Notes: a model not told the origin generated them from the sequence alone. Numbered from the stretch's first letter, positions 21,646 to 33,366 are shown. The stretch is 64,000 nt of DNA from Miltoncostaea oceani (GCF_018141545.1 NZ_CP064356.1:744001-808000); one strand, 5' to 3'. Numbers and translations: made by a program.

Positions 21646-22425
21646 GTGGCCACCTCCCGCGCGCGGCGCGGCCCGGTCCCGAAGACCCCGGGGGAGCTCG
21701 ACGCGATGGCCGCCTCCGGCGCGGTCCTCGCCGAGTGCCACGACATGCTCGCGGCGGAGGTCGGCCCCGGCGTCACCACCGCCCACCTGGACGCCCTCGC
21801 CGAGGAGCTCATCCGCGCCCGCGGCGGGGTGCCCGCGTTCAAGGGGTACCCCGGCCCGACGCCGTTCCCGGCGTCGATCTGCGCGTCGGTGAACGACGAG
21901 GTCGTCCACGGGATCCCGAACGGCAACGCGCTGCGCGAGGGCGACGTCCTCGCCATCGACTGCGGCGTCGTGCTCGACGGCTGGGTCTCGGACTCGGCGC
22001 GCACCTACGCCATCGGGACCGTCTCGCCGATCGCCGCACGGCTGATCGAGGCGACGCGCGTCTCCCTTGACCTCGCGATCGACGCCTGCCGCGTCGGGAA
22101 CCACGTCGGCGACATCGGCCACGCCGTCCAGACGGAGATCGAGGCCGCCGGCTTCTCGGTGGTGCAGAGCCTCGTCGGCCACGGGGTGGGGAGGTCCATG
22201 CACGAGGAGCCCCAGGTCCCGAACGTCGGCCGCCCCGGGACCGGCCCCGAGCTCGTCGAGGGCCTCGTCATCGCGATCGAGCCGATGGTCAACATCGGCC
22301 GCCACGAGGTGATCCTCGGCGACGACGGCTGGACCATCACGACACGCGACGGGAGCCTCTCCGCGCACTGGGAGCACACCGTCGCCGTCACCGCGGACGG
22401 GCCGAGGATCCTCACCCTGGCCTGA
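21646..22425 (+). CDS. map: Methionine aminopeptidase, type I
   Basis: This enzyme removes the initiator Met from nascent proteins using a dinuclear metal site. The ligands appear in order: Asp in VLAIDCGVVLDGW, Asp in GWVSDSARTYAIG, His in LVGHGVGRSMHEEP, Glu in VIAIEPMVNIG, and Glu in LSAHWEHTVAV. The GTG at 21646 gives a 259-residue protein starting MATSRARRGPVPKTPGELDA. It follows adk by 13 nt, the usual secY-adk-map order. infA, which normally comes next, is not there. Confidence 0.95.
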   Translation: MATSRARRGPVPKTPGELDAMAASGAVLAECHDMLAAEVGPGVTTAHLDALAEELIRARGGVPAFKGYPGPTPFPASICASVNDEVVHGIPNGNALREGDVLAIDCGVVLDGWVSDSARTYAIGTVSPIAARLIEATRVSLDLAIDACRVGNHVGDIGHAVQTEIEAAGFSVVQSLVGHGVGRSMHEEPQVPNVGRPGTGPELVEGLVIAIEPMVNIGRHEVILGDDGWTITTRDGSLSAHWEHTVAVTADGPRILTLA

Positions 22426-22469
22426 CGGGGGGTGGCGCCGGCGGCTGCGCCGCACATAGGGTCGCCGTC

Positions 22470-24265
22470 ATGTCCGGAGTCCGCAGAATCGCCATCCTCG
22501 GCGCCCTGCTCGCCGCCACTGCCGCGCCGGCCCACGCTGCGACGATCCCGGTCACGACGACCCTGACGTCGTCGCGAACGACGGGGCGTGCTCGCTCCGT
22601 GAGGCGGTGTTCGCCGCCCGGTTCGACGGGGGCACCCCCGCCACGCTGAACTGCGTCGCCGGCACCCCCGGCGAGGACGTCATCCAGCTCGAGGCCGCCG
22701 AGTACCGGCTGGCGGCCGGTGGCGGCGGCGACGACGGGAACGAGAGCGGCGATCTCGACACGGGCCCGTCGAGCCAGGTGCGCATCGTCGGGCGCGGTCT
22801 TGGCGCCACGGTCGTCGCGGGCTCCGGCGACCGCACGTTCGATGTGTTCGCCGGCGCCTCGCTCGCGCTGAGCGATCTCACGGTGCGCGACAGCGCCGCG
22901 CCCTCCGGCAGCCCCGGAGGGGCCATCCGCAGTCGCGGGACGCTGCTCCTCCTGCGTATCGCCTTCATCAACACCGCGGCGGGGAACGGTGTGTCTCCGG
23001 CGTCGGCCGACGGGGAGCGCACCGAGGCGGGTGAGGGTGGCGCGATCTGGAGCGCCGGCAGCCTCACCGCGTCGGACGTGTCCTTCACGGACACGCGCGC
23101 CGGCGATGGCGCGGACGCGCGGGCCTTCACGGTGGGGAACGGCACCACCTCCTTCTCGCCCGGGGATGGCGGGTCCGGGGGCGCGGTCCTTATCGCTGGC
23201 GGTGCCGCGTCGCTCACGAACGTCACCGTCGCCGGCGCCCGCGCAGGCAGCGGCGGGGACAACAACAACGCCAGTGGGTTCTTCGCAGGCGGGAGCGGAG
23301 GAGACGGCGGGGCCATCGCGGTCACGGCCGGCGCCGCCACGATCACCAACAGCACCTTCCAGGGCAATCGGGCCGGCGCCGCGGGAGACGAGCGCTTCGG
23401 TTTTCAGGTCGAGGCCGTGCCGGGCTCCGGCGGGGCGGTGCACGCAGCGGAGCCGGGAGCGGCGACCGTCACCTTCTCGACCTTCTCGGGCAACGCCGCC
23501 GGGGGGAGCCCCTTCGGCGTCACCGGCGTCGGGGCCTCGGTGTCCGGTGCCGGGGTGGCGTCGTCGATCCTGGCGGACGCGCGCGGGGCGTGCGCGAGCC
23601 TGAGCGTCGGTCGGAACGTTGTGTTGCCGGGCGACACCACCTGCCCGGGTGGAATCGCGGGCGACCCGTTGCTCGGACCGCTCGCCGCCGACGGTGGCAG
23701 CGTGCCGACGATGGCGCCTGGGCCGGGGAGCCCGGCGATCGACGCGATCGTCGGTGTCCCATGCCCGGCGACCGATGCGCGCGGTCTGCCGCGCCCGCGG
23801 TTCGCGGGCTGTGACGCGGGTGCCGTCGAGGTCCAGCCCGGTGCGCCGGGGGCGCCCTGCGGCCAAGGGGGACCGGGTGGTGGGGCCGCGGTCCGCGCCG
23901 TGAGTGGGTTGAAGGTCGGGCCGGCGGCGTTCCGGGCCTCGGGTCGCCGGCCGCTGGGGACGACGGTGACCTTCCGCCTGAGCGCGGCGGGGCCCGTGGT
24001 CCTGACGGTCCGCAAGGCGGCGGCGGGCACGCGGTCGGGGCGGCGGTGCGTCGCGCCGACGCGGCGGCTGCGGAACGCGAAGCGGTGCGTACGGCAGGTG
24101 ACCCTCGCGGGGCGGGTGACGCGCCAGGCGCAGGCTGGCCTGAACGCGATCCGCTTCACCGGCAGGCTCCGTGGCCGGGCCCTCCCGGCGGGGGCGTACA
24201 CCCTCGTCGTGACGCTCCCCGACGTGGGTGCGCGCGCCTCCCGGCCCTTCCGCATCCTGCGCTGA
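22470..24265 (+). CDS. CSLREA/parallel beta-helix-type secreted repeat protein, frameshifted near the N-terminus
   Basis: A signal peptide is encoded from ATG 22470 ([20 protein letters not shown], then AHA cleavage site). The frame is lost at about 22560-22565: the signal frame reads TIPVTTT, while the [20 protein letters not shown] motif sits in the other frame, as if one base were missing. After that about 560 residues run to 24265. They hold Gly/Ala/Ser-rich repeats with [10 protein letters not shown] and [10 protein letters not shown] turns typical of right-handed beta-helices, a choice-of-anchor-like [20 protein letters not shown] segment, then a basic C-terminal domain. A TAGGGT box 7 nt before the ATG suggests a leaderless transcript. 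It could be a pseudogene, a sequencing error, or start at GTG 22607 without a signal. Confidence 0.75.
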
Positions 24266-24302
24266 GGGCCTCCGCGGACGGGCGTCCCGGGGCCCGCACG
24301 GC

Positions 24303-24328
24303 CCCCGGCGCGCCCGCCCGCGCCGGGG
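24303..24328 (+). terminator. GC hairpin after the repeat-protein gene
   Basis: A perfect 10-bp stem (CCCCGGCGCG/CGCGCCGGGG) with a 6-nt loop lies 38 nt after the stop of the repeat protein and directly before the -35 box of the next promoter. No T-tract follows. Confidence 0.5.
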
Positions 24329-24329
24329 A

Positions 24330-24358
24330 CTGACGCCGATCCTCCGCCCTGCTAATAT
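24330..24358 (+). promoter_or_regulatory. Promoter of the rpmJ-rpsM-rpsK-rpsD operon
   Basis: CTGACG (24330-24335) and TAATAT (24353-24358) are spaced by 17 nt, with a TG two bases before the -10 (extended -10). It is one of the best sigma-70-type promoters in the window and lies about 90 nt upstream of rpmJ. Confidence 0.8.
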
Positions 24359-24449
24359 CCGCGGTCGCTCGCGGGCCCGACCCGTGAGCGCGCCCGCGCC
24401 CAGCGTCGGACCGGACATCCCGGGCCGACCGGTTCCAGGGGAATCACCG

Positions 24450-24563
24450 ATGAAGGTCCGCGCCTCAGTGAAGCCGATGTGTGAGAAGTGCCGTGTGATC
24501 AAGCGTCACGGCAAGCTCCTCGTCATCTGCCCGAACGCCCGCCACAAGCAGACGCAGGGCTGA
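24450..24563 (+). CDS. rpmJ: 50S ribosomal protein L36
   Basis: L36 is a 37-residue zinc-ribbon protein of the 50S subunit: [20 protein letters not shown]..., with ligands CEKC, a later Cys (VIC) and His (RHK). This is the zinc-type form. ATG at 24450; its TGA shares an A with the rpsM ATG. It is first in the alpha operon here because infA is missing upstream. Confidence 0.97.
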   Translation: MKVRASVKPMCEKCRVIKRHGKLLVICPNARHKQTQG

Positions 24564-24934
24564 TGGCACGCATCGCCGGAGTCAACATCCCCCGCGAGAA
24601 GCGGATCGAGATCGGCCTCACCTACGTGTACGGCATCGGCCGTCCCACGGCGAACAAGGTGCTGGAGCAGACCGGCATCAACCGTGACACGTACGTGCGG
24701 GACCTGACCGAGGACGAGGTCGCGCAGCTGCGCGACGTCATCGAGAAGACGCTCATCGTCGAGGGCGACCTGCGTCGCGAGCGCTCGAACGACATGAAGC
24801 GCCTCATGGAGATCGGCTGCTACCGCGGCCTGCGGCACCGCCGCGGCCTCCCGGTGCGCGGCCAGCGGACCAAGACGAACGCGCGGACGCGCAAGGGTCC
24901 GAAGCGGACCGTCGGCAAGCAGCGCAAGAGCTGA
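24563..24934 (+). CDS. rpsM: 30S ribosomal protein S13
   Basis: S13 bridges the 30S head to the 50S subunit and contacts P-site tRNA. The 123-residue product starts [20 protein letters not shown], has the helix-two-turn-helix region, and the C-terminal signature [20 protein letters not shown]. The ATG overlaps the rpmJ stop. Confidence 0.97.
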   Translation: MARIAGVNIPREKRIEIGLTYVYGIGRPTANKVLEQTGINRDTYVRDLTEDEVAQLRDVIEKTLIVEGDLRRERSNDMKRLMEIGCYRGLRHRRGLPVRGQRTKTNARTRKGPKRTVGKQRKS

Positions 24935-24968
24935 GGCCGGAGACACCCCAACAGGACCGAGGAGCGCG

Positions 24969-25367
24969 TTGGCACGCCAGAAGGTGACCCGTGGCCGTAC
25001 CCGTCGGCGCACGCGGAAGAACATCCCCGTGGGCAACGCCCACATCAAGACGTCGTTCAACAACACGATCGTCACCCTGACCGACAAGCAGGGGAACGTC
25101 ATCGCGTGGGAGACGGCCGGCTCCGCGGGCTTCAAGGGCTCTCGCAAGAGCACGCCCTTCGCCGCCCAGGTCACGGCCGACTCGGCCGCGCGCAAGGGGA
25201 TGGAGCACGGGCTCCAGAAGGTCGACGTGTACGTCAAGGGCCCCGGCTCCGGGCGTGAGACGGCCATCCGGTCCCTGCAGGCCGCCGGCATCGAGGTCGC
25301 CTCGGTGACCGACGTCTCCCCGGTGCCGCACAACGGCTGCCGTCCCCGCAAGCGGCGGAGGGTCTAG
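24969..25367 (+). CDS. rpsK: 30S ribosomal protein S11, TTG start
   Basis: S11 is a platform protein near the E site. The 132-residue product [20 protein letters not shown]... has [20 protein letters not shown] and the C-terminal signature [21 protein letters not shown]. The start is TTG at 24969, close behind a GAGGAG Shine-Dalgarno; no ATG or GTG nearby gives the conserved N-terminus. A 34-nt gap separates it from rpsM. Confidence 0.97.
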   Translation: MARQKVTRGRTRRRTRKNIPVGNAHIKTSFNNTIVTLTDKQGNVIAWETAGSAGFKGSRKSTPFAAQVTADSAARKGMEHGLQKVDVYVKGPGSGRETAIRSLQAAGIEVASVTDVSPVPHNGCRPRKRRRV

Positions 25368-25369
25368 CC

Positions 25370-25972
25370 ATGGCGCGCTACACCGGCCCCGCCATCAAGC
25401 AGTCGCGCCGCGAGGGCCTCGCCCTCACGGACAAGGCGCAGAAGTACCTGGACCGCCGTCCCTACCCGCCGGGCGAGCACGGCCGCGGCCGCATCCGCCA
25501 GAGCGAGTACCTGCTCCAGCTCCGCGAGAAGCAGAAGACGCGCCGGTTCTACGGCATGCTCGAGAAGCAGTTCCGCCGCACGTACGAGAAGGCGAACCGC
25601 CAGCCCGGCATCACGGGCGAGAACCTGCTGCGGATGCTCGAGATGCGCCTCGACAACGTCGTCTACCGGCTCGGCTTCGCGGCCACCCGCCGTCAGTCGC
25701 GCCAGCTCGTGAACCACGGCCACTTCCGCGTGAACGGGAAGAAGGTCGACATCCCGAGCTACCAGGTGAAGCCGAACGACGTCATCACCGTGAAGCAGGG
25801 CTCGAACGCCGAGCCCATCATCCGCGCCGCCACCGAGCTCGTGGCGTCCGTCGCCCCGTGGCTCCAGGCCGATTACGACGCGCTGAACGGGAAGATCCTG
25901 AAGGCTCCCGAGCGCTCGGAGATCGACACCCCCGTGAGCGAGCAGCTCATCGTGGAGTACTACTCGAAGTAG
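25370..25972 (+). CDS. rpsD: 30S ribosomal protein S4
   Basis: S4 nucleates assembly of the 30S 5' domain and regulates its own operon in several bacteria. The 200-residue product MARYTGPAIKQSRREGLAL... has the S4 RNA-binding domain (MRLDNVVYRLGFAATRRQSR, GHFRVNGKKVDIPSY). The N-terminal zinc cysteines of some S4 proteins are absent, so this is the C-minus form. It starts two bases after rpsK. Confidence 0.97.
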   Translation: MARYTGPAIKQSRREGLALTDKAQKYLDRRPYPPGEHGRGRIRQSEYLLQLREKQKTRRFYGMLEKQFRRTYEKANRQPGITGENLLRMLEMRLDNVVYRLGFAATRRQSRQLVNHGHFRVNGKKVDIPSYQVKPNDVITVKQGSNAEPIIRAATELVASVAPWLQADYDALNGKILKAPERSEIDTPVSEQLIVEYYSK

Positions 25973-25996
25973 CAGAGGGACCGGGCTGGCTGCGAT

Positions 25997-26024
25997 GGCG
26001 CCCTCCCGTGACGGGGAGGGCGCC
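25997..26024 (+). promoter_or_regulatory. Hairpin in the rpsD-rpoA intergenic leader
   Basis: Arms GGCGCCCTCCC and GGGAGGGCGCC form a perfect 11-bp stem with a 6-nt loop in the 110-nt gap before rpoA. No T-tract follows, so it is more likely a regulatory or processing structure than a full terminator. Confidence 0.5.
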
Positions 26025-26082
26025 GATGCGCGGCCCGGCGTCAACGCGAACGTCCGGCCCGCGCGCCGGAGTGGAGGAACAC

Positions 26083-27024
26083 ATGCTCGACATCCAGTCC
26101 CCCCGCATGACCTACGAGCCCATCAGCGACACGCTGGGCCGGTTCGAGGTCGAGCCGCTCGACCGCGGCTTCGGGCACACCTTCGGCAACAGCCTGCGCC
26201 GTGTGCTCCTGTCGTCCCTCGAGGGCGCCGCCGTCACGTCGGTGCGCATCGAGGGCGTGCAGCACGAGTTCACGACGATCCCGGGCCTCCGGGAGGACAT
26301 CACCGACGTCATCCTCAACCTCCGCGAGCTGGTCTGCCGGCTCCACGGCGAGGTCGGGGAGATCGAGGTCGAGCTGTCCAAGGTGGGCCCCGGCGCCGTC
26401 ACGGCCGCCGACATCTCGGCCCCCGCGGACCTCGAGATCCTCAACCCGGAGCTCGAGATCGGCAACCTCGAGGCCGGCTCGCGCCTCGACATGATCCTCA
26501 TGATCTCGCGCGGCCGCGGCTACGTCCCCGCCGAGCTCAACAAGGGCCCGAGCACGACGATCGGGGTCATCCCGGTCGACTCGAACTTCTCGCCCGTCCT
26601 TCGGGTGCGGTACGAGGTCAGCCCGGCCCGCGTCGGCCAGCGGACCGACTACGACAAGCTCTCCGTCGAGATCCAGACCGACGGCAGCGTCGACCCGCGC
26701 GGCGCGATGTCCGAGGCCGCGGAGACGCTCATCGGGCGCCTCGCGATCTTCGCCGACCCCGACAGCACCAAGCTGCTCGGTGAGCCGGCCATCGAGGACC
26801 CGCCCCCGGGCGGCGGCATGCACGACATCATGATCGAGGAGCTCGAGCTGGGCGTGCGCTCCTACAACTGCCTGAAGCGGGTCGGCGTCGAGACCATCGG
26901 CGACCTGATCTCGAAGACGGAGGGCGAGCTCTCGGCCATCCCGAACTTCGGCAAGAAGAGCATCGAAGAGGTCAAGGAGAACCTCGCCGCGCACGGCCTC
27001 GGCCTGCGCAGCGACGAGGACTAG
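26083..27024 (+). CDS. rpoA: DNA-directed RNA polymerase subunit alpha
   Basis: Alpha dimerises to nucleate RNA polymerase assembly. The 313-residue product has the N-terminal dimerisation domain (RGFGHTFGNSLRRVLLSSL) and, after a Pro/Gly linker near residue 245, the C-terminal domain that binds UP elements and activators (VRSYNCLKRVGVETIGDL, NFGKKSIEEVKENLAAHG). The ATG at 26083 follows GTGGAGG. Longer upstream reading is non-conserved. It lies 110 nt after rpsD across a hairpin. Confidence 0.97.
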   Translation: MLDIQSPRMTYEPISDTLGRFEVEPLDRGFGHTFGNSLRRVLLSSLEGAAVTSVRIEGVQHEFTTIPGLREDITDVILNLRELVCRLHGEVGEIEVELSKVGPGAVTAADISAPADLEILNPELEIGNLEAGSRLDMILMISRGRGYVPAELNKGPSTTIGVIPVDSNFSPVLRVRYEVSPARVGQRTDYDKLSVEIQTDGSVDPRGAMSEAAETLIGRLAIFADPDSTKLLGEPAIEDPPPGGGMHDIMIEELELGVRSYNCLKRVGVETIGDLISKTEGELSAIPNFGKKSIEEVKENLAAHGLGLRSDED

Positions 27025-27051
27025 AGTCCTCACACCGACCGGGAGACAACC

Positions 27052-27429
27052 GTGCGTCACCGCAACAAGGGACCCAAGCTCAACCGCACCTCCGCCCACC
27101 GTTCGTCCATGGCGGCGAACCTGGCGACGGCGCTTCTGACGCACGGGCGCATCCAGACGACCGCCCCCAAGGCCAAGCTGGCCCGGGGCGTCGCGGAGAA
27201 GGCCATCACGCTCGCGAAGGAGAACACCCTCCACTCGCGCCGCCAGGCCATCGCCCTCCTGCGCAACAAGGACATCACCTACCACCTGTTCGACGTGGTG
27301 GGGCCGGCGTTCGCCGACACCCAGGGCGGCTACACCCGCACCATGAAGCTCGGCCCCCGTCAGGGTGACGCCGCGCCGATGGTGCTGCTGGAGCTGTCGA
27401 AGGACGTGGCGGTCCCCGCCGCGCGGTGA
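27052..27429 (+). CDS. rplQ: 50S ribosomal protein L17
   Basis: L17 sits near the tunnel exit. The 125-residue product starts MRHRNKGPKLNRTSAHRSSM and carries LLTHGRIQTTAPKAKLARGVAEK and the C-terminal GGYTRTMKLGPRQGDAAPMVLLEL. It starts at GTG 27052 after a GGGAGA motif. Its TGA overlaps the truA GTG (GTGA). Confidence 0.97.
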   Translation: MRHRNKGPKLNRTSAHRSSMAANLATALLTHGRIQTTAPKAKLARGVAEKAITLAKENTLHSRRQAIALLRNKDITYHLFDVVGPAFADTQGGYTRTMKLGPRQGDAAPMVLLELSKDVAVPAAR

Positions 27430-28178
27430 CCGTCCCGGGCCGGGTCCTCCGGCTCGACTTGGAGTACGACGGGGCGGGGTTCTCCGGCTGGGCGCACCAG
27501 CCGGGGCTCCGCACCGTCGAGGGCGTCCTCCGTGACGCCCTCGCCACGCTGCTGCGCGGCCCCGTGGACGTCACGGTGGCCGGCCGCACCGACGCCGGCG
27601 TGCACGCGTCCGGCCAGGTGGCCAGCGTGCCCACCGCCAGCGACCTCGCGCCCGCCCGGATCCTCCGGGGCCTCGCGGGGCTCCTGCCCGCCGACCTGTC
27701 CGTCCACGGGGTCGCCGACGCCGCGCCCGGGTTCGACGCGCGCCGCGACGCCCGCGCCCGGCGGTACGAGTACCGGGTGCTCCCCGGCCCGCCGTCGGCG
27801 CTGCGCCGCGCGCGGGTGCTGCACCACCCCGTGCCCCTCGACCTCGACGCCCTCGCCGCGGCCGCCGCGACCCTGGAGGGCACCCACGACTTCCGGGCGT
27901 TCACGCCGACCCGCACCGAGCACGTCTTCTTCGACCGCACCCTCCACCGCTGCGCCTGGGAGCGGCGCGACGACGAGCTCGTGCTCGTCGTCGAGGCCGA
28001 CGCCTTCCTGCGCCACATGGTCCGCGTCATCGCCGGCACCACGCTTCTCGTCGGCCGCGGTGCCTGGCCCCTCGCGCGCATCGCGCCGCTCCTCGACGGG
28101 GCGCCCCGCGGGGCCGCCGGTCCGACGGCGCCCGCCCACCCCCTCACGCTCGTCGGGGTCCGGTATGACGACGCCTGA
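27426..28178 (+). CDS. truA: tRNA pseudouridine(38-40) synthase
   Basis: TruA isomerises uridines 38-40 in the tRNA anticodon stem. The 250-residue product has LDLEYDGAGFSGWAHQPGLRT-type start and the catalytic Asp in VAGRTDAGVHASGQV, then the RRYEYRVL and DAFLRHMVRVIAGTTLLVGRG motifs. The GTG start overlaps the rplQ stop, matching the common rplQ-truA order. Length is within the family range. Confidence 0.96.
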   Translation: MTVPGRVLRLDLEYDGAGFSGWAHQPGLRTVEGVLRDALATLLRGPVDVTVAGRTDAGVHASGQVASVPTASDLAPARILRGLAGLLPADLSVHGVADAAPGFDARRDARARRYEYRVLPGPPSALRRARVLHHPVPLDLDALAAAAATLEGTHDFRAFTPTRTEHVFFDRTLHRCAWERRDDELVLVVEADAFLRHMVRVIAGTTLLVGRGAWPLARIAPLLDGAPRGAAGPTAPAHPLTLVGVRYDDA

Positions 28179-28217
28179 CGCTCCCGCGGCCGACCCAGCC
28201 GCTAGCCTTGGAGGCCG

Positions 28218-29035
28218 GTGACCAACATCCTCGTCACGAACGACGACGGCGTCACCTCGCCCGGTCTCCTCGCGCTCGTGCAGGCGCTGCGGCCCCACGG
28301 GCGGGTGAGCGTCATCGCCCCCGACTCCAACCGGAGCGCCATCGGGCGGGGCATCACGATCCACAACCCCCTGCACGTCGAGGAGGTCGAGCTGGAGGAC
28401 GGCTCACCGGCCCTCGCCACCGACGGGACCCCCGTCGACTGCGTCCGGCTCGCCCTGCTCGGGCTGCTCGACGAGCCGCCCGACGTGATCGTCAGCGGCA
28501 TCAACCTCGGGCTCAACCTCGGTGACGACGTCACCTACTCGGGCACCGTCGCCGCAGCCCTGGAGGGCGTGCTGCTCGGCCTGCCGGCGATCGCGGTGTC
28601 CGTGCAGGCCACCGACCCCGAGGCCGGCCAGTGGGACGGGACGGCCTACGACTTCCGGGCCGCCGCCGGCTTCGCGGCCCGGATGGTGCCGCGGGTGCTG
28701 ACCGACGACTTCCCGCCGCGGGTGATCCTCAACGTCAACGCCCCCGGCCTCGCGCCCGAGGCGATCACCGGCGCGCGCCTGAGCCGCCTCGGCCGGCGCG
28801 TCTACAACGACGAGCTCACCCTCGTCTCCACCGACGGCCCGCGCCGCCGGTACACCATCTACGGGGCCGGCGCGTCGCACCTGCGCGAGGAGGGCACGGA
28901 CTTCGCGGCCATCGAGGAGGGCATGATCTCCGTCACACCCATGCACTTCGACCTCACCGACATCGGCGGGATGGACCACCTCGAGCGCGTCTCCCTCGCG
29001 GGGTTGCTCGGCGCGGACGCCACGGGACGCGACGC

Positions 29036-29039
<4 letters not shown>
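28218..29039 (+). CDS. surE: 5'/3'-nucleotidase SurE
   Basis: SurE is a metal-dependent nucleoside monophosphatase linked to stress survival. The 273-residue product has the metal-binding start MTNILVTNDDGVTSPGL, the Ser/Asn region APDSNRSAIGRGIT, and the VSGINLGLNLGDDVTYSGTV core. GTG start at 28218; a GGAGG lies three bases upstream and a TAGCCT box at 28203-28208 could be a -10. Its TGA overlaps the next GTG, so it is coupled to the HAD gene. Confidence 0.94.
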
Positions 29040-31748
<2,709 letters not shown>

Positions 31749-31751
31749 CGG

Positions 31752-33041
31752 TCAGCGGGCCGGTTCGTCCGCCGTGCCCGAGGCGAGCATCACCACGACC
31801 CGCTCCTGGACGGCCCGCGCCGCCGCGATGTCGGCGGTGTTCGCCTCCACCGCGAACGCGTACCGCTGGCCGCCGCGGCTGACGACGCGTCCCGCCATCG
31901 ACGAGACCCCGTCGAGGTACCCGGTCTTCGCGCGGACCCGCTTCGTCGCGACGCCCGTCGTGAACCGCCGGATGAGGGTGCCCTCGCCGCCGCGGGCCAG
32001 GGAGGAGATCAGGGCGGCCCCCCACGTGTCGTCGTCGTCGGCCGCCGCGACGACGCCGACGAGCGTCCGGGCGGACAGGCGGTTCGCGCGGGAGAGGCCC
32101 GACCCGTCGACGAGGCGGTCGCCGGGGGCGAGCATGCCGCGCGACTCCAGCAGCTCCCGGGTTCGGGCGGTCCCCGCGGCGGTGGTGCCGCCCCCGCCGC
32201 CCGCGGCCCCCACGCCCTTCACGAGGGTCTCGGCGATGAAGTTGTCGCTCGCCAGGTTCATCGTCCGCACGATGGTCCGCAGGGGCGGGGACACGGCGGT
32301 GCCGAGCACGCGGGCGCCGCGGGGCGTCCGCCCGGCGCGGAGGGGTCCGACCTGGGCGATGCCGACGCCCCTCAGGGCGGCGCGCACCCGCTGCGCCGCG
32401 GCGAGCGGCGGGTCGGAGACGTACCGCGCCCGGGTGTTGCCGGCGTAGTCCTGGTTCGTCGCCACCGCCGACAGCGGCGCGGAGTAGGCGGAGTAGTACG
32501 ACGGCCAGCCCGGACCGAGGCGCCGCGAGTCGAAGAGGCTCTCGTCGGCGACGATCGCGCCGCGCACGAGGCGCACGCCGCGGGCGCGGAGGGGGAGGGC
32601 GACGTCGGCGAGCGGGGTCGCCCCGGCGGGGAGGTACCCGGCGGCGTACGACCGGGTCGCGAGCAGCGGGTCCCCCGCGCCCTGCAGGTACACCGCGCCG
32701 CGGAGGGTGCGCCCGTCGCGGACGGCGTCCGGGCCGGCGAGGAGGCGGGTGGTGAAGCGGTGGTCGGGGCCGTGGGCGATGAGGGCCCCGGCGCCCGTCA
32801 CGAGCTTCATCGTCGACGCGGGGATCCGCGGGGTGTCGGCCCGGTAGGACGCGACGGGCGTGACGGCGCCGCCGTCGTCGATGCGGGCGACGAGGATCGT
32901 GGAGCGGGGGTTCGCGGCCCCGAAGGTGGAGACCGCGACCTGCACGTCCGCCGGGCGCGCGAGGGCGGCGGAGGAGCCGAGGAGCAGCGCGAGGGCGGCG
33001 ACCGCGAGGGTCGCCGCCCCGCGCGAGGGGCGTGCGGCTAC
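31752..33041 (-). CDS. D-alanyl-D-alanine carboxypeptidase/endopeptidase, PBP4 (S13) family; start codon unclear
   Basis: This penicillin-binding protein trims or cuts peptidoglycan peptides outside the membrane. Counting from the given start, the active-site motifs are SxxK at 76-79 (PASTMKLVTG), SxN at 265-267 (NLASDNFIAETL) and KTG at 372-374 (RAKTGYLDGVSS), with the DGSGLSRANRL segment of the family. The N-terminus reads as a textbook signal peptide (ARPSRGAATLAVAALALLLG, AxA site). No ATG, GTG or TTG lies at or just before it; the only junction is GTA overlapping the preceding TAG (GTAG) at 33041. An internal CTG would leave no basic n-region. Convergent with ligA, 3 nt apart. Confidence 0.9.
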   Translation of the reverse strand, partial: VAARPSRGAATLAVAALALLLGSSAALARPADVQVAVSTFGAANPRSTILVARIDDGGAVTPVASYRADTPRIPASTMKLVTGAGALIAHGPDHRFTTRLLAGPDAVRDGRTLRGAVYLQGAGDPLLATRSYAAGYLPAGATPLADVALPLRARGVRLVRGAIVADESLFDSRRLGPGWPSYYSAYSAPLSAVATNQDYAGNTRARYVSDPPLAAAQRVRAALRGVGIAQVGPLRAGRTPRGARVLGTAVSPPLRTIVRTMNLASDNFIAETLVKGVGAAGGGGGTTAAGTARTRELLESRGMLAPGDRLVDGSGLSRANRLSARTLVGVVAAADDDDTWGAALISSLARGGEGTLIRRFTTGVATKRVRAKTGYLDGVSSMAGRVVSRGGQRYAFAVEANTADIAAARAVQERVVVMLASGTADEPAR

Positions 33042-33238
33042 GCCGTGGCGCTCAGCAGTCGCTCCGCCTGGTCGGCCGGCAGCCGGTGCCCCGCCGCCGT
33101 CACCGATCTGACGAAGAGCGTCTTGTCGATCCGTCCGTTGTAGATCGGGACGGAGGTCTCGACGCACAGGCGCACGACCTGCTTGCGCGCGAGACCCAAT
33201 GCCTCGGACAGCTCGTCCGGGGTCAGGTGATTGGCCAT
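33038..33238 (-). CDS. Small helix-turn-helix-like protein
   Basis: The 66-residue product starts at ATG 33238 behind an excellent Shine-Dalgarno (GAGGAGGA, 7 nt). The sequence MANHLTPDELSEALGLARKQ suggests an excisionase-type or MerR-like helix-turn-helix, followed by VRLCVETSVPIYNGRIDKTL, which resembles a wing. It has no other domain, so it may regulate its own operon with the downstream carboxypeptidase, but that is inference. A longer start at GTG 33310 is possible but would precede the Shine-Dalgarno site. Confidence 0.75.
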   Translation of the reverse strand: MANHLTPDELSEALGLARKQVVRLCVETSVPIYNGRIDKTLFVRSVTAAGHRLPADQAERLLSATA

Positions 33239-33366
33239 CAGGAAGTCCTCCTCGATGGTGTCTCGACCCGTCTCGCTCAGCCGTCGGGATGTGGGCTGGG
33301 GACGGGTCACGGCGAACCTCGGTGTCAGGCCCTGGGGCCTTGGATCCGCTCGTGCATGTACCCGTA

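Noticed and set aside
22555-22570. Programmed ribosomal frameshift in the CSLREA gene
   Set aside because: There is no slippery heptamer or downstream pseudoknot; a simple base loss or sequencing error is more likely.
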